DNA of 64,000 nucleotides from Kaistia algarum (GTDB lineage Bacteria > Pseudomonadota > Alphaproteobacteria > Rhizobiales > Kaistiaceae). The position numbers and the translations under genes were made by a program. The notes beneath the pieces were generated by a model. It was not told the DNA's origin. It made no database searches and worked only from the letters and a program-made list of their open reading frames with translations. Position 1 is the first letter of the stretch. The number at the start of each line of letters is the position of its first letter. The DNA lies in the NCBI RefSeq assembly GCF_026343945.1, contig NZ_JAPKNJ010000004.1, positions 186,001-250,000 on the forward strand, read 5' to 3'. Of the stretch, positions 36,681-44,886 are shown in pieces.

Positions 36681-37466
36681 ATGATCCGCACGAACCGATT
36701 GAAGGCGAAACTGAAGTCCGGCGAGAAGGCCCTCGGTATCTGGCTCCAGAGCGCCGATCCGACCTTTGCCGAGATCTCGGCGCTGATCGGCTTCGATGCC
36801 TTCATCATGGACCAGGAGCACGGCCCCGGCGGCGTGCAAGCGGCGATCGACATGGCGCGGGCCGCCGCGGTCACCGACACGACGTCGATCGTGCGCGTTC
36901 CCTCGTCCGACCCGATCTATCTGCGCCGCATCCTCGATGCCGGTATCGAGGGGGTGCTGGTGCCGATGGTGGAAAGTGCGGAACAGGCGAAGAGCATCGC
37001 CGATGCCTGCCGGTTCCCGCCGCTGGGAAAACGCGGCAATGCCTGGGACATCACCCGCGCGGCCGGCTATGGCGTGGCGCGGGACTATATGAAGCGCGTG
37101 CATGACGAGACGCTCGTCATCGTCCAGTTGGAAACGGTCGAGGGTATCAAGAATGCCCGCGCCATCGCCGATGTCGATGGCATCGACGTGATCTTCATCG
37201 GGCCGACCGACCTCGCGGGAAGCGCCGGCGTCGGCGGCGACACCGGACATCCGACTGTCGAAGCGCTGATCGCCGAGGCAGTAGCAGCCGTGCGCCCCAC
37301 GGGCAAGCCGCTTGCCACCGTCCCCCGCCGTGGCAAGACATGGCAGCAGGCCTTCGACGACGGCTTCGCCTTCGTCGCCGCCGGCAGCGAGATCCACTAT
37401 TTCCGCCTCGCCGCCGAAGCGCAGTTCAAGGACTGGCTGAGCTATAGCGGCAAGGAAGGGAAGTGA
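36681..37466 (+). CDS. HpcH/HpaI family aldolase
   Basis: A 261-residue class II aldolase of the HpaI/GarL family. Visible motifs: DQEHGPGG (near residue 38), RVPSSDPIYLRRILDAG (substrate Arg), VPMVESAEQAK (metal Glu) and IGPTDLAGSAG. It would cleave the 2-keto-3-deoxy acid from the enolase-superfamily dehydratase to pyruvate and an aldehyde or semialdehyde. It is the last gene of the GntR operon and ends 7 nt from the convergent SDR stop. Confidence 0.92.
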   Translation: MIRTNRLKAKLKSGEKALGIWLQSADPTFAEISALIGFDAFIMDQEHGPGGVQAAIDMARAAAVTDTTSIVRVPSSDPIYLRRILDAGIEGVLVPMVESAEQAKSIADACRFPPLGKRGNAWDITRAAGYGVARDYMKRVHDETLVIVQLETVEGIKNARAIADVDGIDVIFIGPTDLAGSAGVGGDTGHPTVEALIAEAVAAVRPTGKPLATVPRRGKTWQQAFDDGFAFVAAGSEIHYFRLAAEAQFKDWLSYSGKEGK

Positions 37467-37473
37467 CGCGTCC

Positions 37474-38262
37474 CTATACCGACCGGGTCGCGCCGCCGTC
37501 GCAGCGGATCGCGGTGCCGGTGATGTAGCTCGCCGGCGCGCTGACGAGGAAGGCGGCCATGGCGGCGAATTCCTCGACGGTGCCGTAGCGGCCGAGCGGG
37601 ATAGACGCACGCGCGGCCTCGCCGATTGCCTCGACGCTCTTGCCGGAACGTTCGGCATTGGCGCGGTCGATTTCGCCGATGCGCTCCGTCAGGATGCGGC
37701 CGGGAAGCAGCATGTTCACCGTCACGCCGCTGGCGCCAATTTCGGTCGAGAGCGTCTTCGACCAGCCGACCAGCGCCGAGCGCAGCGAATTGGAGATGCC
37801 GAGGCCAGCGATCGGCTCGATGACGCTGGTCGAGGCGAGCGTCAGCACGCGGCCCCATTGGCGCTCCATCATCGGCGGCAGCAGCGCGCCGGTGAGCAGG
37901 ATGACGCGGCGGACCATCGTCTCGAACTGGCTCGCCCAGACATCCCCGGTGACGGCCGTGATTGGGCCGGGCGGTGGACCGCCGGTATTGTTGACGAGGA
38001 TATCGACCCCGCCGAGCCGGGCAACGCTCTCGCGGGCCAGGACCTCGACAGCGTCCGGCGCGGCGAAATCGAGCGGCAAGGCGATGGCCCGGCCCGGTCC
38101 CGAGGCGGAGAGCTGGTCAGCGGCGGCCTGCAGCCTTTCGGCGTTGCGGCCGGTGATGACGACCTCGCAGCCTTCGCCGACCAGTGCCGCCGCGACGCCG
38201 AGGCCGAGACCGCGCGACGAGGCAAGCACCAGCGCCCGCTTGCCCTTGATGCCAAGATCCAT
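37474..38262 (-). CDS. Divergent SDR family oxidoreductase
   Basis: A 262-residue short-chain dehydrogenase. The nucleotide motif reads ASSRGLGLG (residues 14-22) and NNTGG replaces NNAG. At the YxxxK position the sequence is SNSLR (Ser157 to Arg161), so the usual Tyr and Lys are missing. Related FabG-like proteins share this change, and their activity is unclear. The ATG at 38262 has AAGGAG 8 nt upstream. It converges on the GntR operon and has a long 5' intergenic region. Confidence 0.85.
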   Translation of the reverse strand: MDLGIKGKRALVLASSRGLGLGVAAALVGEGCEVVITGRNAERLQAAADQLSASGPGRAIALPLDFAAPDAVEVLARESVARLGGVDILVNNTGGPPPGPITAVTGDVWASQFETMVRRVILLTGALLPPMMERQWGRVLTLASTSVIEPIAGLGISNSLRSALVGWSKTLSTEIGASGVTVNMLLPGRILTERIGEIDRANAERSGKSVEAIGEAARASIPLGRYGTVEEFAAMAAFLVSAPASYITGTAIRCDGGATRSV

Positions 38263-38770
38263 CGAATGCTCCTTCCCGAAAGGCCGAGTGCCGTGGGCAC
38301 CCCGCCGAACCTTGCGGCCGGGCGCGAAGTCCGGCGGCTGACTACTGAAGGGAATAGAACGCCGCCGCCGGCTCGCCAAGCCCGGCCGGACCCGTCGTCG
38401 GTGCGCAGCCCCCCAGCGCGGCACCATCCAATAGAAGCGCCAGCATGCCTGCTTGCTTGACCATTCCGAGACCTTTCCTAGAAATCGCCCGATCCCGGGC
38501 GGGGCGTTAGCATGTCGAACGAAATGGGAAACCTGCATCCCCGCGATCAAGTAGAAATTGGGATGATAAGCACAGACGTGAGACACAGAAATTCTTGGAA
38601 AATCGAAAAAATTCCACGTCGTCAGGCGCGACATTCTCGCGCCGTGTCTTCGGACCCCACATGGACGATAGCAAACGCTCCAGTCTTGCTATATGACCCG
38701 GCCCCCGAGGGGGAGACGATCCGCGTTGCGGATGGGGGCTCGCCCTATATCGGATAAGGAGCGACCTGCC
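38263..38770. other. 508-base intergenic region
   Basis: Between the divergent SDR and SHOCT-domain genes. No recognisable protein, RNA gene or strong repeat was seen. It contains a locally AT-richer part (about 38510-38620) that could hold promoters for both sides. Confidence 0.5.
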
Positions 38771-39151
38771 ATGCTTTTTGAGGGCGGCTTTACATTCAGC
38801 AATTTCCTGGCGGACGCGTTCGCCATTTTCATGTTCATCCTGTGGTTCTGGCTGCTCGTCACCGTGATCGGCGATCTGTTTCGCCGTCACGATGTCTCGG
38901 GCTTCGGCAAGGTCCTCTGGGTGATCCTGCTCGTCGTGCTGCCCTATATCGGCATCTTCGCCTATCTGCTCTCGCAGGGTCGCGGCATGGCCGAGCGCAA
39001 TCAGGCCCGGGCGACGCATGCGCGGGAAGAACTGCGCCAGATCGTCGGCTTCAGCGCCGCCGACGAGATCGAGAAGCTCGACCGCCTGAAGGCAGCCGGC
39101 TCGGTCTCGGCTGAGGAATATAGCCGCCTGCGCGCCAAGGTCGTGCAGTAG
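38771..39151 (+). CDS. SHOCT-domain membrane protein with PLDc_N-like segment
   Basis: A 126-residue protein with two N-terminal transmembrane helices (FAIFMFILWFWLLVTVIGDL near residues 17-36, VLWVILLVVLPYIGIFAYLL near 48-67). A cytoplasmic tail ends in a SHOCT domain (DEIEKLDRLKAAGSVSAEEYSRLRAKVV). RRHDVSGFGK between the helices suits the PLDc_N type. AAGGAG lies 10 nt upstream of the ATG. The function of the family is unknown; envelope stress or membrane quality control has been suggested for related proteins. Confidence 0.82.
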   Translation: MLFEGGFTFSNFLADAFAIFMFILWFWLLVTVIGDLFRRHDVSGFGKVLWVILLVVLPYIGIFAYLLSQGRGMAERNQARATHAREELRQIVGFSAADEIEKLDRLKAAGSVSAEEYSRLRAKVVQ

Positions 39152-39180
39152 GCGCGCCGCCGTCCTGACATGGCGACAAT

Positions 39181-39206
39181 GCCGGGTGGCCCAAGGGCCC
39201 TCCGGC
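39181..39206. terminator. Stem-loop between convergent SHOCT gene and glpD
   Basis: GCCGG-GT-GGCCC (39181-39192) pairs with GGGCC-CT-CCGGC (39195-39206), with a 2-bp internal mismatch and a 2-base AA loop at 39193-39194, which would open to four bases if the flanking pair frays. It lies 6 nt beyond the glpD stop. It is a probable terminator without a T-run. Confidence 0.5.
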
Positions 39207-39211
39207 CGACC

Positions 39212-40729
39212 CTACGCCGCCTCGCGCGACGGGCACTCGCTGAGGAATGTGGCCAGGTCTTCCGCCTCCTCCGCCGACAAGCGCAGGCCGAGCTTGGTGC
39301 GCCGCCAGAGTATGTCCTTGGCGCTTACCGCCCATTCCTCGGCGATCAGATAGCGAACTTCGGCCTCATAGAGGCCGTGGCCGAAATGCCGTCCAAGATC
39401 GGCCAGCGACGTGGCGCCGCCGAGAAGCGTCGCCGCACGCATGCCATAGAGGCGGAAGAGCCGCCTGGCATGCAACGGATCCAGAAACGAATAGCGTGCC
39501 CGAATATCGTCAACGCGCGCGTTGAAACTCTCCGGCTCGAATTCGCCGCCCGGCAGATGGCTCGCGGCTGTCCATGACGGACCGCGCTTGCCGAGCCGTG
39601 CCTCGATCTCCGCCAGCATCGATTCGGCGAGTCGGCGGTAGGTTGTGATCTTGCCGCCGAAGACGTTCAGCAGCGCCGGTTCGCCCTCCGGCCCATCGGC
39701 GCGCAGAACATAGTCTCGCGTCGCCTCCTGCGCCTTCGAGGCGCCGTCGTCATAAAGAGGCCGGACGCCGGAATAGGTCCAGACGATATCGGCGCGCGTC
39801 ACGGGAACCGCGAAATATTCGCTGGCCGCCGCGCAGAGATAATCGGCTTCCGCGTCGCTGATGCGCACATCATGCGGATCACCGGGGAAATCGCGGTCGG
39901 TCGTGCCGATCAGCGTGAAGTCATCCTGATACGGAATGGCGAAGATGATCCGGCCGTCGCGGTTCTGGAAGAAATAGGCGCGCGGATCGTCGAACTTCTT
40001 CGGCACGACGATGTGGCTGCCCTGGACGAGACGGACATTATGAACGCCCGTTTCTCCCAGCGTATCGCCGAGGATGTGATCGACCCAGGGTCCGGCGGCA
40101 TTGACGACAAGGCGAGCACTGACGCTCTCGCGGGCTCCCGTGCGCTGGTCTTCGATCGTCAATGTCCAAAGGCCGGCCTCGCGCCGCGCGGCGACGACTT
40201 TGGTGCGCGTGCGGATGATCGCACCGCGCTCGGCGGCGTCGCGCGCGTTGAGCACCACGAGGCGGGCGTCGTCGACCCATCCATCGGAATACTCAAAGGC
40301 AGTCGAAAATTGCGGCTTCAGCGGCTTGCCGGCCGGATCGCGCCGCATGTCGATCGTCCGCGTCGCCGGCAGTTTCTTGCGCCCGCCAATATGATCATAG
40401 AGGAATAGGCCGAGCCGGATCAGCCAGGCCGGACGGATGCCCTTCATATAGGGCAGAACGAAGCGCATCGGATGGATGATGTGCGGCGCCATCGCCCACA
40501 ACACCTCGCGCTCCATCAGCGCCTCGCGTACGAGGCGGAATTCGTAGAATTCGAGATAGCGCAGCCCGCCATGGATTAATTTCGTCGATGACGACGACGT
40601 GCCGCTGGCGAGATCGTCCATCTCGGCGAGATACACGGAAAAGCCGCGCCCGACAGCGTCGCGGGCAATGCCGCAGCCATTGATGCCGCCGCCGATGACA
40701 AAGATGTCGTGGATCGCGCCGTCCGTCAT
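39212..40729 (-). CDS. glpD: Aerobic glycerol-3-phosphate dehydrogenase
   Basis: A 505-residue FAD-dependent enzyme that oxidises sn-glycerol 3-phosphate to dihydroxyacetone phosphate at the inner membrane. The FAD motif is IFVIGGGINGCGIARDAVGRG (residues 9-29). SSSTKLIHGGLRYLEFYEFRLVREAL, GPWVDHILG, FAIPYQDDFTLIGTTD and SGVRPLYDDG are the usual GlpD blocks. Its promoter region has three helically phased ACGAA repeats, matching the neighbouring DeoR gene's own upstream region. No glpK or glpF is in the window. Confidence 0.93.
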   Translation of the reverse strand: MTDGAIHDIFVIGGGINGCGIARDAVGRGFSVYLAEMDDLASGTSSSSTKLIHGGLRYLEFYEFRLVREALMEREVLWAMAPHIIHPMRFVLPYMKGIRPAWLIRLGLFLYDHIGGRKKLPATRTIDMRRDPAGKPLKPQFSTAFEYSDGWVDDARLVVLNARDAAERGAIIRTRTKVVAARREAGLWTLTIEDQRTGARESVSARLVVNAAGPWVDHILGDTLGETGVHNVRLVQGSHIVVPKKFDDPRAYFFQNRDGRIIFAIPYQDDFTLIGTTDRDFPGDPHDVRISDAEADYLCAAASEYFAVPVTRADIVWTYSGVRPLYDDGASKAQEATRDYVLRADGPEGEPALLNVFGGKITTYRRLAESMLAEIEARLGKRGPSWTAASHLPGGEFEPESFNARVDDIRARYSFLDPLHARRLFRLYGMRAATLLGGATSLADLGRHFGHGLYEAEVRYLIAEEWAVSAKDILWRRTKLGLRLSAEEAEDLATFLSECPSREAA

Positions 40730-40781
40730 GGAACCCTCCCGCGCCGACCCGGCCGCGTTTTGAAACCATCGCCGATATAAT

Positions 40782-40808
40782 ACGAACTAAAACGAACTTC
40801 AAACGAAA
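40782..40808. promoter_or_regulatory. DeoR-type direct repeats before glpD
   Basis: ACGAAC at 40782-40787, ACGAAC at 40792-40797 and ACGAAA at 40803-40808 are spaced by 10-11 nt, one helical turn. On the glpD strand they read TTTCGT/GTTCGT. Such repeats are typical binding sites of DeoR-family proteins. Confidence 0.65.
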
Positions 40809-40826
40809 CTCAACGCAAGCGCGATA

Positions 40827-41591
40827 TCAGGCTAGCGCCTCGACCAGCCGGATGGCGTGCTCCGCGCAGATCCGCCGGATCCCGGCTTTGTCGCATCGGT
40901 CGGTGACGAAGGATTGTACCTGGGAAAGATGCGCGATGCGGACCGGCGCGGTGCGCTCGAACTTGCTGGCATCGGCAACGAGGATGACGTGTCTCGCATT
41001 GGCGAGGATCGCCTGCGCCACCTTCACCTCGCGCAGATCGAAATCGAGCAGCGCCCCGTCCTCGTCGATCGCGGAGACGCCGATGACGGCGAAATCGACC
41101 TTGAACTGACGGATGAAATCGACCGCCGCTTCGCCGACGATACCGCCATCCGAAGGGCGGACAACCCCGCCGGCAATGATCACCTCGAAGCCGGGCTGGG
41201 TGCGCAGGCGATTGGCGACATTGATGTTGTTGGTGATGACCATCAGGCCGGAGCGCGGCGCGAGCGCGGCGCTCACCGCCTCGGTCGTCGTGCCTATATT
41301 GATGAAGAGCGAGGCGCCATCGGGAATGAGGCTGGCCGCGGCACGGCCGATCGCCTCCTTGGCGCCGGCGGCGATGTTGCGCCGTGCCTCATATTCGAGG
41401 TTCTCGATCCCGGAGGTCAGCGCGGCGCCGCCATGAACGCGCACCAGCAGCCGCGCGTCGCAAAGCACGTTCAGATCCTTGCGGATCGTCTGCGGCGAGA
41501 CGGAGAATTCGGCCGCGAGTTCTTCGACCAGCACCCGCCCGCTCGCCTTCGCACGGGCAAGGATCTCGGACTGGCGCTCGGACGTGAACAT
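40827..41591 (-). CDS. glpR: DeoR family regulator (GlpR-like)
   Basis: A 254-residue DeoR-family repressor. The N-terminal HTH is RQSEILARAKASGRVLVEELAAEFSVSPQTIRKDLNVL (residues 6-43), then VRVHGGA. The sugar-phosphate-binding domain has FINIGTTTEAV, TNNINVANRL and ADASKFERTAP. It precedes glpD on the same strand, and both have ACGAA-type repeats upstream, so it is probably an autoregulated glycerol-3-phosphate repressor. The symbol is by context and family resemblance. Confidence 0.85.
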   Translation of the reverse strand: MFTSERQSEILARAKASGRVLVEELAAEFSVSPQTIRKDLNVLCDARLLVRVHGGAALTSGIENLEYEARRNIAAGAKEAIGRAAASLIPDGASLFINIGTTTEAVSAALAPRSGLMVITNNINVANRLRTQPGFEVIIAGGVVRPSDGGIVGEAAVDFIRQFKVDFAVIGVSAIDEDGALLDFDLREVKVAQAILANARHVILVADASKFERTAPVRIAHLSQVQSFVTDRCDKAGIRRICAEHAIRLVEALA

Positions 41592-41607
41592 GAAGACCCT
41601 TGGTCGC

Positions 41608-41651
41608 TTTCGTTTCGCGGCAAACCTAGCCGGAAACGAAAGCGAACGAAA
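41608..41651. promoter_or_regulatory. DeoR autoregulatory site
   Basis: TTTCGT at 41608-41613 faces ACGAAA at 41636-41641 and ACGAAA at 41646-41651, the latter two 10 nt apart. It is the same half-site as before glpD, located just upstream of the DeoR start. Confidence 0.6.
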
Positions 41652-41665
41652 GGCGTTCCGTGGCC

Positions 41666-42451
41666 TTAGCCGGCCATCGTCTGCTTGAAGGTGTCGAGGT
41701 GCTTCTTCTGCGCCTCGAGCATGCGCTCGCGATAGACGCCATAGATGATGTCGGTGTCCTGCAGCGTCACGCCTTCGATGGTCGGCGAGGCGAAGACGGG
41801 CAGCTCGACACCCTTCCTGGCGAGCTGGTCGGCGGTGCGAGCGATCAGCTCATGCGTCAGGATCATGGCGAGCACGGTCGACGAGCCCGAGACAGGACGG
41901 CTCCAGCCCTCGATCGGCACGATCGCATCCTCGACCGGCGAGCCGGTGTCGATGACGAGATCGGCGGCGTCCTTGAGGCGCTTGCCCGAGGAGTGCTTGG
42001 CCGGCTTGTCATTCGCCTTCGAGGTGACGGCAACGACGAAGAGTCCGCGCTTCTTGGCGTAGAGCGCCGTCTCGATGCCGGCCGAATTCGTGCCGGAATG
42101 GCTGTAGATCAGGATGCAATCGCCGGGGTTCAGCGGCTGATGATCGAGGAACTTGTCGATGTAGTTCTCGGTCCGCTCCAGCCAGAGCAATTCGCGAACG
42201 CCGCCGGCGCCGAGCACGTTGTGCCACATGACGCGCGGATCGGTGAGCGGGTTCAGACCGACGAACGAACCATAGCGCGGAAAGGCTTCCTGGATCGGCA
42301 ACACGGAATGGCCGGAGCCGAAGAGATGAACCAAGCCGCCGGCAGCCAGCGTCCGCGAGAAGCGCTTGGCCGCCTCGTCGAGGGCGGCGCCGTTATTGGC
42401 TCCCGCCTTCTCGATGAGGGCGATCAGCCTGTGCAGGTAGAAATCGGACAT
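41666..42451 (-). CDS. SIS-domain protein (UPF0309-like sugar isomerase)
   Basis: A 261-residue SIS-domain protein. SIS proteins bind phosphosugars. The domain motifs are VHLFGSGHSVLPIQEAFPRYG (near residue 40) and DCILIYSHSGTNSAGIETALYAKKRG (near 111). UPF0309-type members are often found with amino-sugar or N-acetyl sugar genes. In this operon (deacetylase, kinase) it could isomerise or deaminate the amino-sugar phosphate. Last gene of the operon that starts at 48004; start codon ATG with GGAGAC upstream. Confidence 0.85.
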   Translation of the reverse strand: MSDFYLHRLIALIEKAGANNGAALDEAAKRFSRTLAAGGLVHLFGSGHSVLPIQEAFPRYGSFVGLNPLTDPRVMWHNVLGAGGVRELLWLERTENYIDKFLDHQPLNPGDCILIYSHSGTNSAGIETALYAKKRGLFVVAVTSKANDKPAKHSSGKRLKDAADLVIDTGSPVEDAIVPIEGWSRPVSGSSTVLAMILTHELIARTADQLARKGVELPVFASPTIEGVTLQDTDIIYGVYRERMLEAQKKHLDTFKQTMAG

Positions 42452-42491
42452 TGTCGTCTCCTTGGGTGGTCAGTTTCTTGAGGGGTGGATT

Positions 42492-43235
42492 TCAGGCGCG
42501 CAGCACAGAGCGGATCTCGTAGCGATCGCCGCGCATGATGGAGAAGGTCGATTCGAAGGGGCCGCGCGCATCGACGGCGACGCGCTCGACGATGAAGGCG
42601 GGACTGCCGGCCGGGACGCCAAGCAGCGCCGCGTCCTCCGCGCCGGCCGGCCCGACGCGGTAGGTCTCCGTCGCCTCGACCGGCTTGATGCCGTAGAGAC
42701 GGGCGAGACGCTGATAGAGCGAGCCTTCCGAGAGGTCTTCCTTGTCGAGGCCGGGGACGCGGTCGAGCCGCAGATGCGCCGACTGCACGCCGATCGGATC
42801 GCCATTGCCGAGGCGAAGGCGGCGGATGCGCAGCACGGCATCGCCCTCTTCGATGCCGAGCGCCGCCGCGACCGCCGCATTGGCGGACACGATCTCCTGC
42901 GACAGGAGCTTCGAGCCCACGGCAAGGCCGATAGCCGCCATTTCCGCGGTGAAGGAGGTAAGGCCGCGCGGGCCGGCGACGACGCTGGCATTGCGCACGA
43001 AGGTGCCGCGGCCATGCTCGCGGCGCAGCAGATCTAGGGCCTCAAGATTGCGAAGAGCATGGCGGATGGTGATGCGCGAGACGCCGAGCCAGTCGCACAG
43101 GCGATCCTCCGCCGGGATCTGCGTGCCGGGCGGCCATTCACCGGCCTCGATGCGCTCACGGATCGCCTGTTCGGCCTGGTGCCATAGCGGCTCGGGCCTG
43201 TTGCGATCGATCGTGAGGAGCGGGTCCTTGGTCAT
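42492..43235 (-). CDS. GntR family regulator, HutC/UTRA subfamily
   Basis: A 247-residue GntR regulator with an N-terminal winged helix (LWHQAEQAIRERIEAGEWPPGTQIPAEDRLCDWLGVSRITIRHAL, residues 18-62) and a UTRA ligand-binding domain (VLRIRRLRLGNGDPIGVQSAHL...). ATG 43235 overlaps the ROK stop (ATGA) and has GGAGGAAGGA before it. Located inside the catabolic operon, it probably controls it; GTTATAAC palindromes before both binding-protein genes are candidate sites. UTRA regulators of this kind often sense amino-sugar phosphates. Confidence 0.88.
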   Translation of the reverse strand: MTKDPLLTIDRNRPEPLWHQAEQAIRERIEAGEWPPGTQIPAEDRLCDWLGVSRITIRHALRNLEALDLLRREHGRGTFVRNASVVAGPRGLTSFTAEMAAIGLAVGSKLLSQEIVSANAAVAAALGIEEGDAVLRIRRLRLGNGDPIGVQSAHLRLDRVPGLDKEDLSEGSLYQRLARLYGIKPVEATETYRVGPAGAEDAALLGVPAGSPAFIVERVAVDARGPFESTFSIMRGDRYEIRSVLRA

Positions 43236-44134
43236 TCCTTCCTCCTCCACCAATCCTGGCCCCGACCGGCGGCGACAGCCGCGCCGACGAGTCCGGCGCG
43301 GGGCCCGAAGACCCCGGCGCGCAGTTCTATGGCGCGCAGATGCGGCGGCAACTGCCGCCGCAGCGCTTCGAGCACGGGCGGTCCCAGCACGTCCAGCGCA
43401 TCGGAGACGCCGCCGGCGATCAGGATCGCCTCTGGATCGAGCAGCGCCACCGCACCGGCGAGCGCCGTGCCAAGCGCGGTGCCGACCTGGCCGATCGCCG
43501 CCAAAGCCGCCGCCTCGCCCGATCGAGCCGCCTCGATCAGCGCCGCGCCGTCTTCAAGGCCGATCCCGCGGCCAAGCCTGTCCAGCGCGCGTCCGGCCGC
43601 CTGGCGTTCCAGCCATCCGGATCGGTCCTCGCCGGGATCGCCGACATCGGCGCTGGCCCAGCCAAAGGAGCAGGCCCCGCCATGGGCACCGCGCAGGATC
43701 CGCCCCCCGGAAAGAACCGCCGAGCCGATGCCCGTACCAATAGCAAGCAGCAGCGCATCATCGAGGCCAACGGCCGCCCCACAGTCGGATTCGGCGACGA
43801 GCGCCATCTGCGCGTCATTGCCGGCGGCCAGCGGAACCCCGGCCGGCGCCAGCACCGCAGCAAGATCGACACCGTCGAGGAAGGGAAGATTGGGAACCCA
43901 GCGCGCCACAGTGCCCTCGACGAGGCCTGGGATGGTGATGCCGATCCCGACAGGTCGCGTGTCAGCGAAACAGCTGTCGAGCAGGTTCCGCACCTGATCG
44001 GCGAGCACGCCGAGGCTCGTAGGCGCCGGCCAGCGGCCGACATTCTCCAACGCCGCCGGATCGCCGATCGGCGCAAAGGCGGCCCGAAGGCTGGTGCCGC
44101 CGAGATCGAGCGCAAGAACGGAGGCTGCGGTCAT
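43232..44134 (-). CDS. ROK family sugar kinase without the cysteine zinc motif
   Basis: A 300-residue ROK-family protein. ATP-binding motifs are LDLGGTSLRAA (9-19) and AIGTGIGSA (132-140); catalytic Asp is in AAGNDAQMAL (Asp107). The usual zinc motif (CxCGxxGC) is absent: residues 153-180 read GGACSFGWASADVG...GWLERQAAG. There is no DNA-binding domain, so it is a kinase rather than a repressor. In this operon it would phosphorylate a deacetylated amino sugar. It overlaps both neighbours by 4 nt. Confidence 0.85.
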   Translation of the reverse strand: MTAASVLALDLGGTSLRAAFAPIGDPAALENVGRWPAPTSLGVLADQVRNLLDSCFADTRPVGIGITIPGLVEGTVARWVPNLPFLDGVDLAAVLAPAGVPLAAGNDAQMALVAESDCGAAVGLDDALLLAIGTGIGSAVLSGGRILRGAHGGACSFGWASADVGDPGEDRSGWLERQAAGRALDRLGRGIGLEDGAALIEAARSGEAAALAAIGQVGTALGTALAGAVALLDPEAILIAGGVSDALDVLGPPVLEALRRQLPPHLRAIELRAGVFGPRAGLVGAAVAAGRGQDWWRRKE

Positions 44135-44886
44135 TCGTGGCCCCCGCAGCCGCAGCCCGATGCCCGCCGCGGCCCGTTGAACAGTCCGCCGCCAGCGTTG
44201 AATGAATGCGACGTCGTGGCGAAGGCCTGCGCGTAGGTCGTGCCGTTCAGGCAGCCGCGCAGGCGGTAGAGCGACGAATAATAGTCGACATAGGGGAAGG
44301 AGGACAGGCCCCGGGCGAGCTCATATTCGACGATCGCCTCGCGCCAAGTATCGAAACCCTCCGAAACATCCACAAGATGCGCCGGCGCGAAGCCCTCGTC
44401 GTCCTCCCAGTTCTCGCCGAACAGCAACAGTGAGGGACTGAAGGCTGGGTGCTCGCGCTGCAACGTCGGCAGCGCTGCATAGAGCACCGCCGTCTTGGTC
44501 GCATTCGCCGCCGCGCGATGATCCTTATGCCAGCTGCCCTGCCAATGGGTGACGATCGTATCGGGCCGGACGTCGCGGATCACGTCGGCGATCTTCAGCG
44601 CAACCTCGTCATCGTCGGGCAGGAAGGCATCGGGATAACCGAGATCACGCCACTCGATCCCAAGCCGCGCGGCGAAGCGACCGGCCTCGACGCGCTTCTG
44701 CTGCGCATAGGCAGCGGGAGCGAGCGAGGTATGGCCCTGCTCGCCCATGGTCAGGTGCAGGAAGGTGACGGCAACGCCACGTTTCGCCGCCTGCGCCGCG
44801 AGCGGGCCGGCGATCACCTCCGCGTCGAAGGCGTGAGCGCCGACGACCAGCATCGCCTTGCCCGAATAGATACGCTCGTCGATCAT
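44131..44886 (-). CDS. PIG-L family deacetylase
   Basis: A 251-residue PIG-L/LmbE-type N-deacetylase. The zinc ligands can be placed at His18 and Asp21 (GAHAFDAE) and His123 (WHKDH, 119-123). The usual HPDD motif reads HAFD, so the residue corresponding to the general-base Asp is Phe. A short Cys/Gly/His tail (GCGCGGHE) ends the protein. In an operon with a kinase, an SIS protein and a sugar transporter, it probably deacetylates an imported N-acetyl sugar. ATG 44886 overlaps the permease stop by 4 nt. Confidence 0.85.
   Translation of the reverse strand: MIDERIYSGKAMLVVGAHAFDAEVIAGPLAAQAAKRGVAVTFLHLTMGEQGHTSLAPAAYAQQKRVEAGRFAARLGIEWRDLGYPDAFLPDDDEVALKIADVIRDVRPDTIVTHWQGSWHKDHRAAANATKTAVLYAALPTLQREHPAFSPSLLLFGENWEDDEGFAPAHLVDVSEGFDTWREAIVEYELARGLSSFPYVDYYSSLYRLRGCLNGTTYAQAFATTSHSFNAGGGLFNGPRRASGCGCGGHE

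Noticed and set aside
40782..40808. Short direct repeats as a plasmid-type iteron or CRISPR remnant
   Set aside because: Only three 6-bp copies with one-turn spacing in a promoter; the DeoR operator explanation is simpler.
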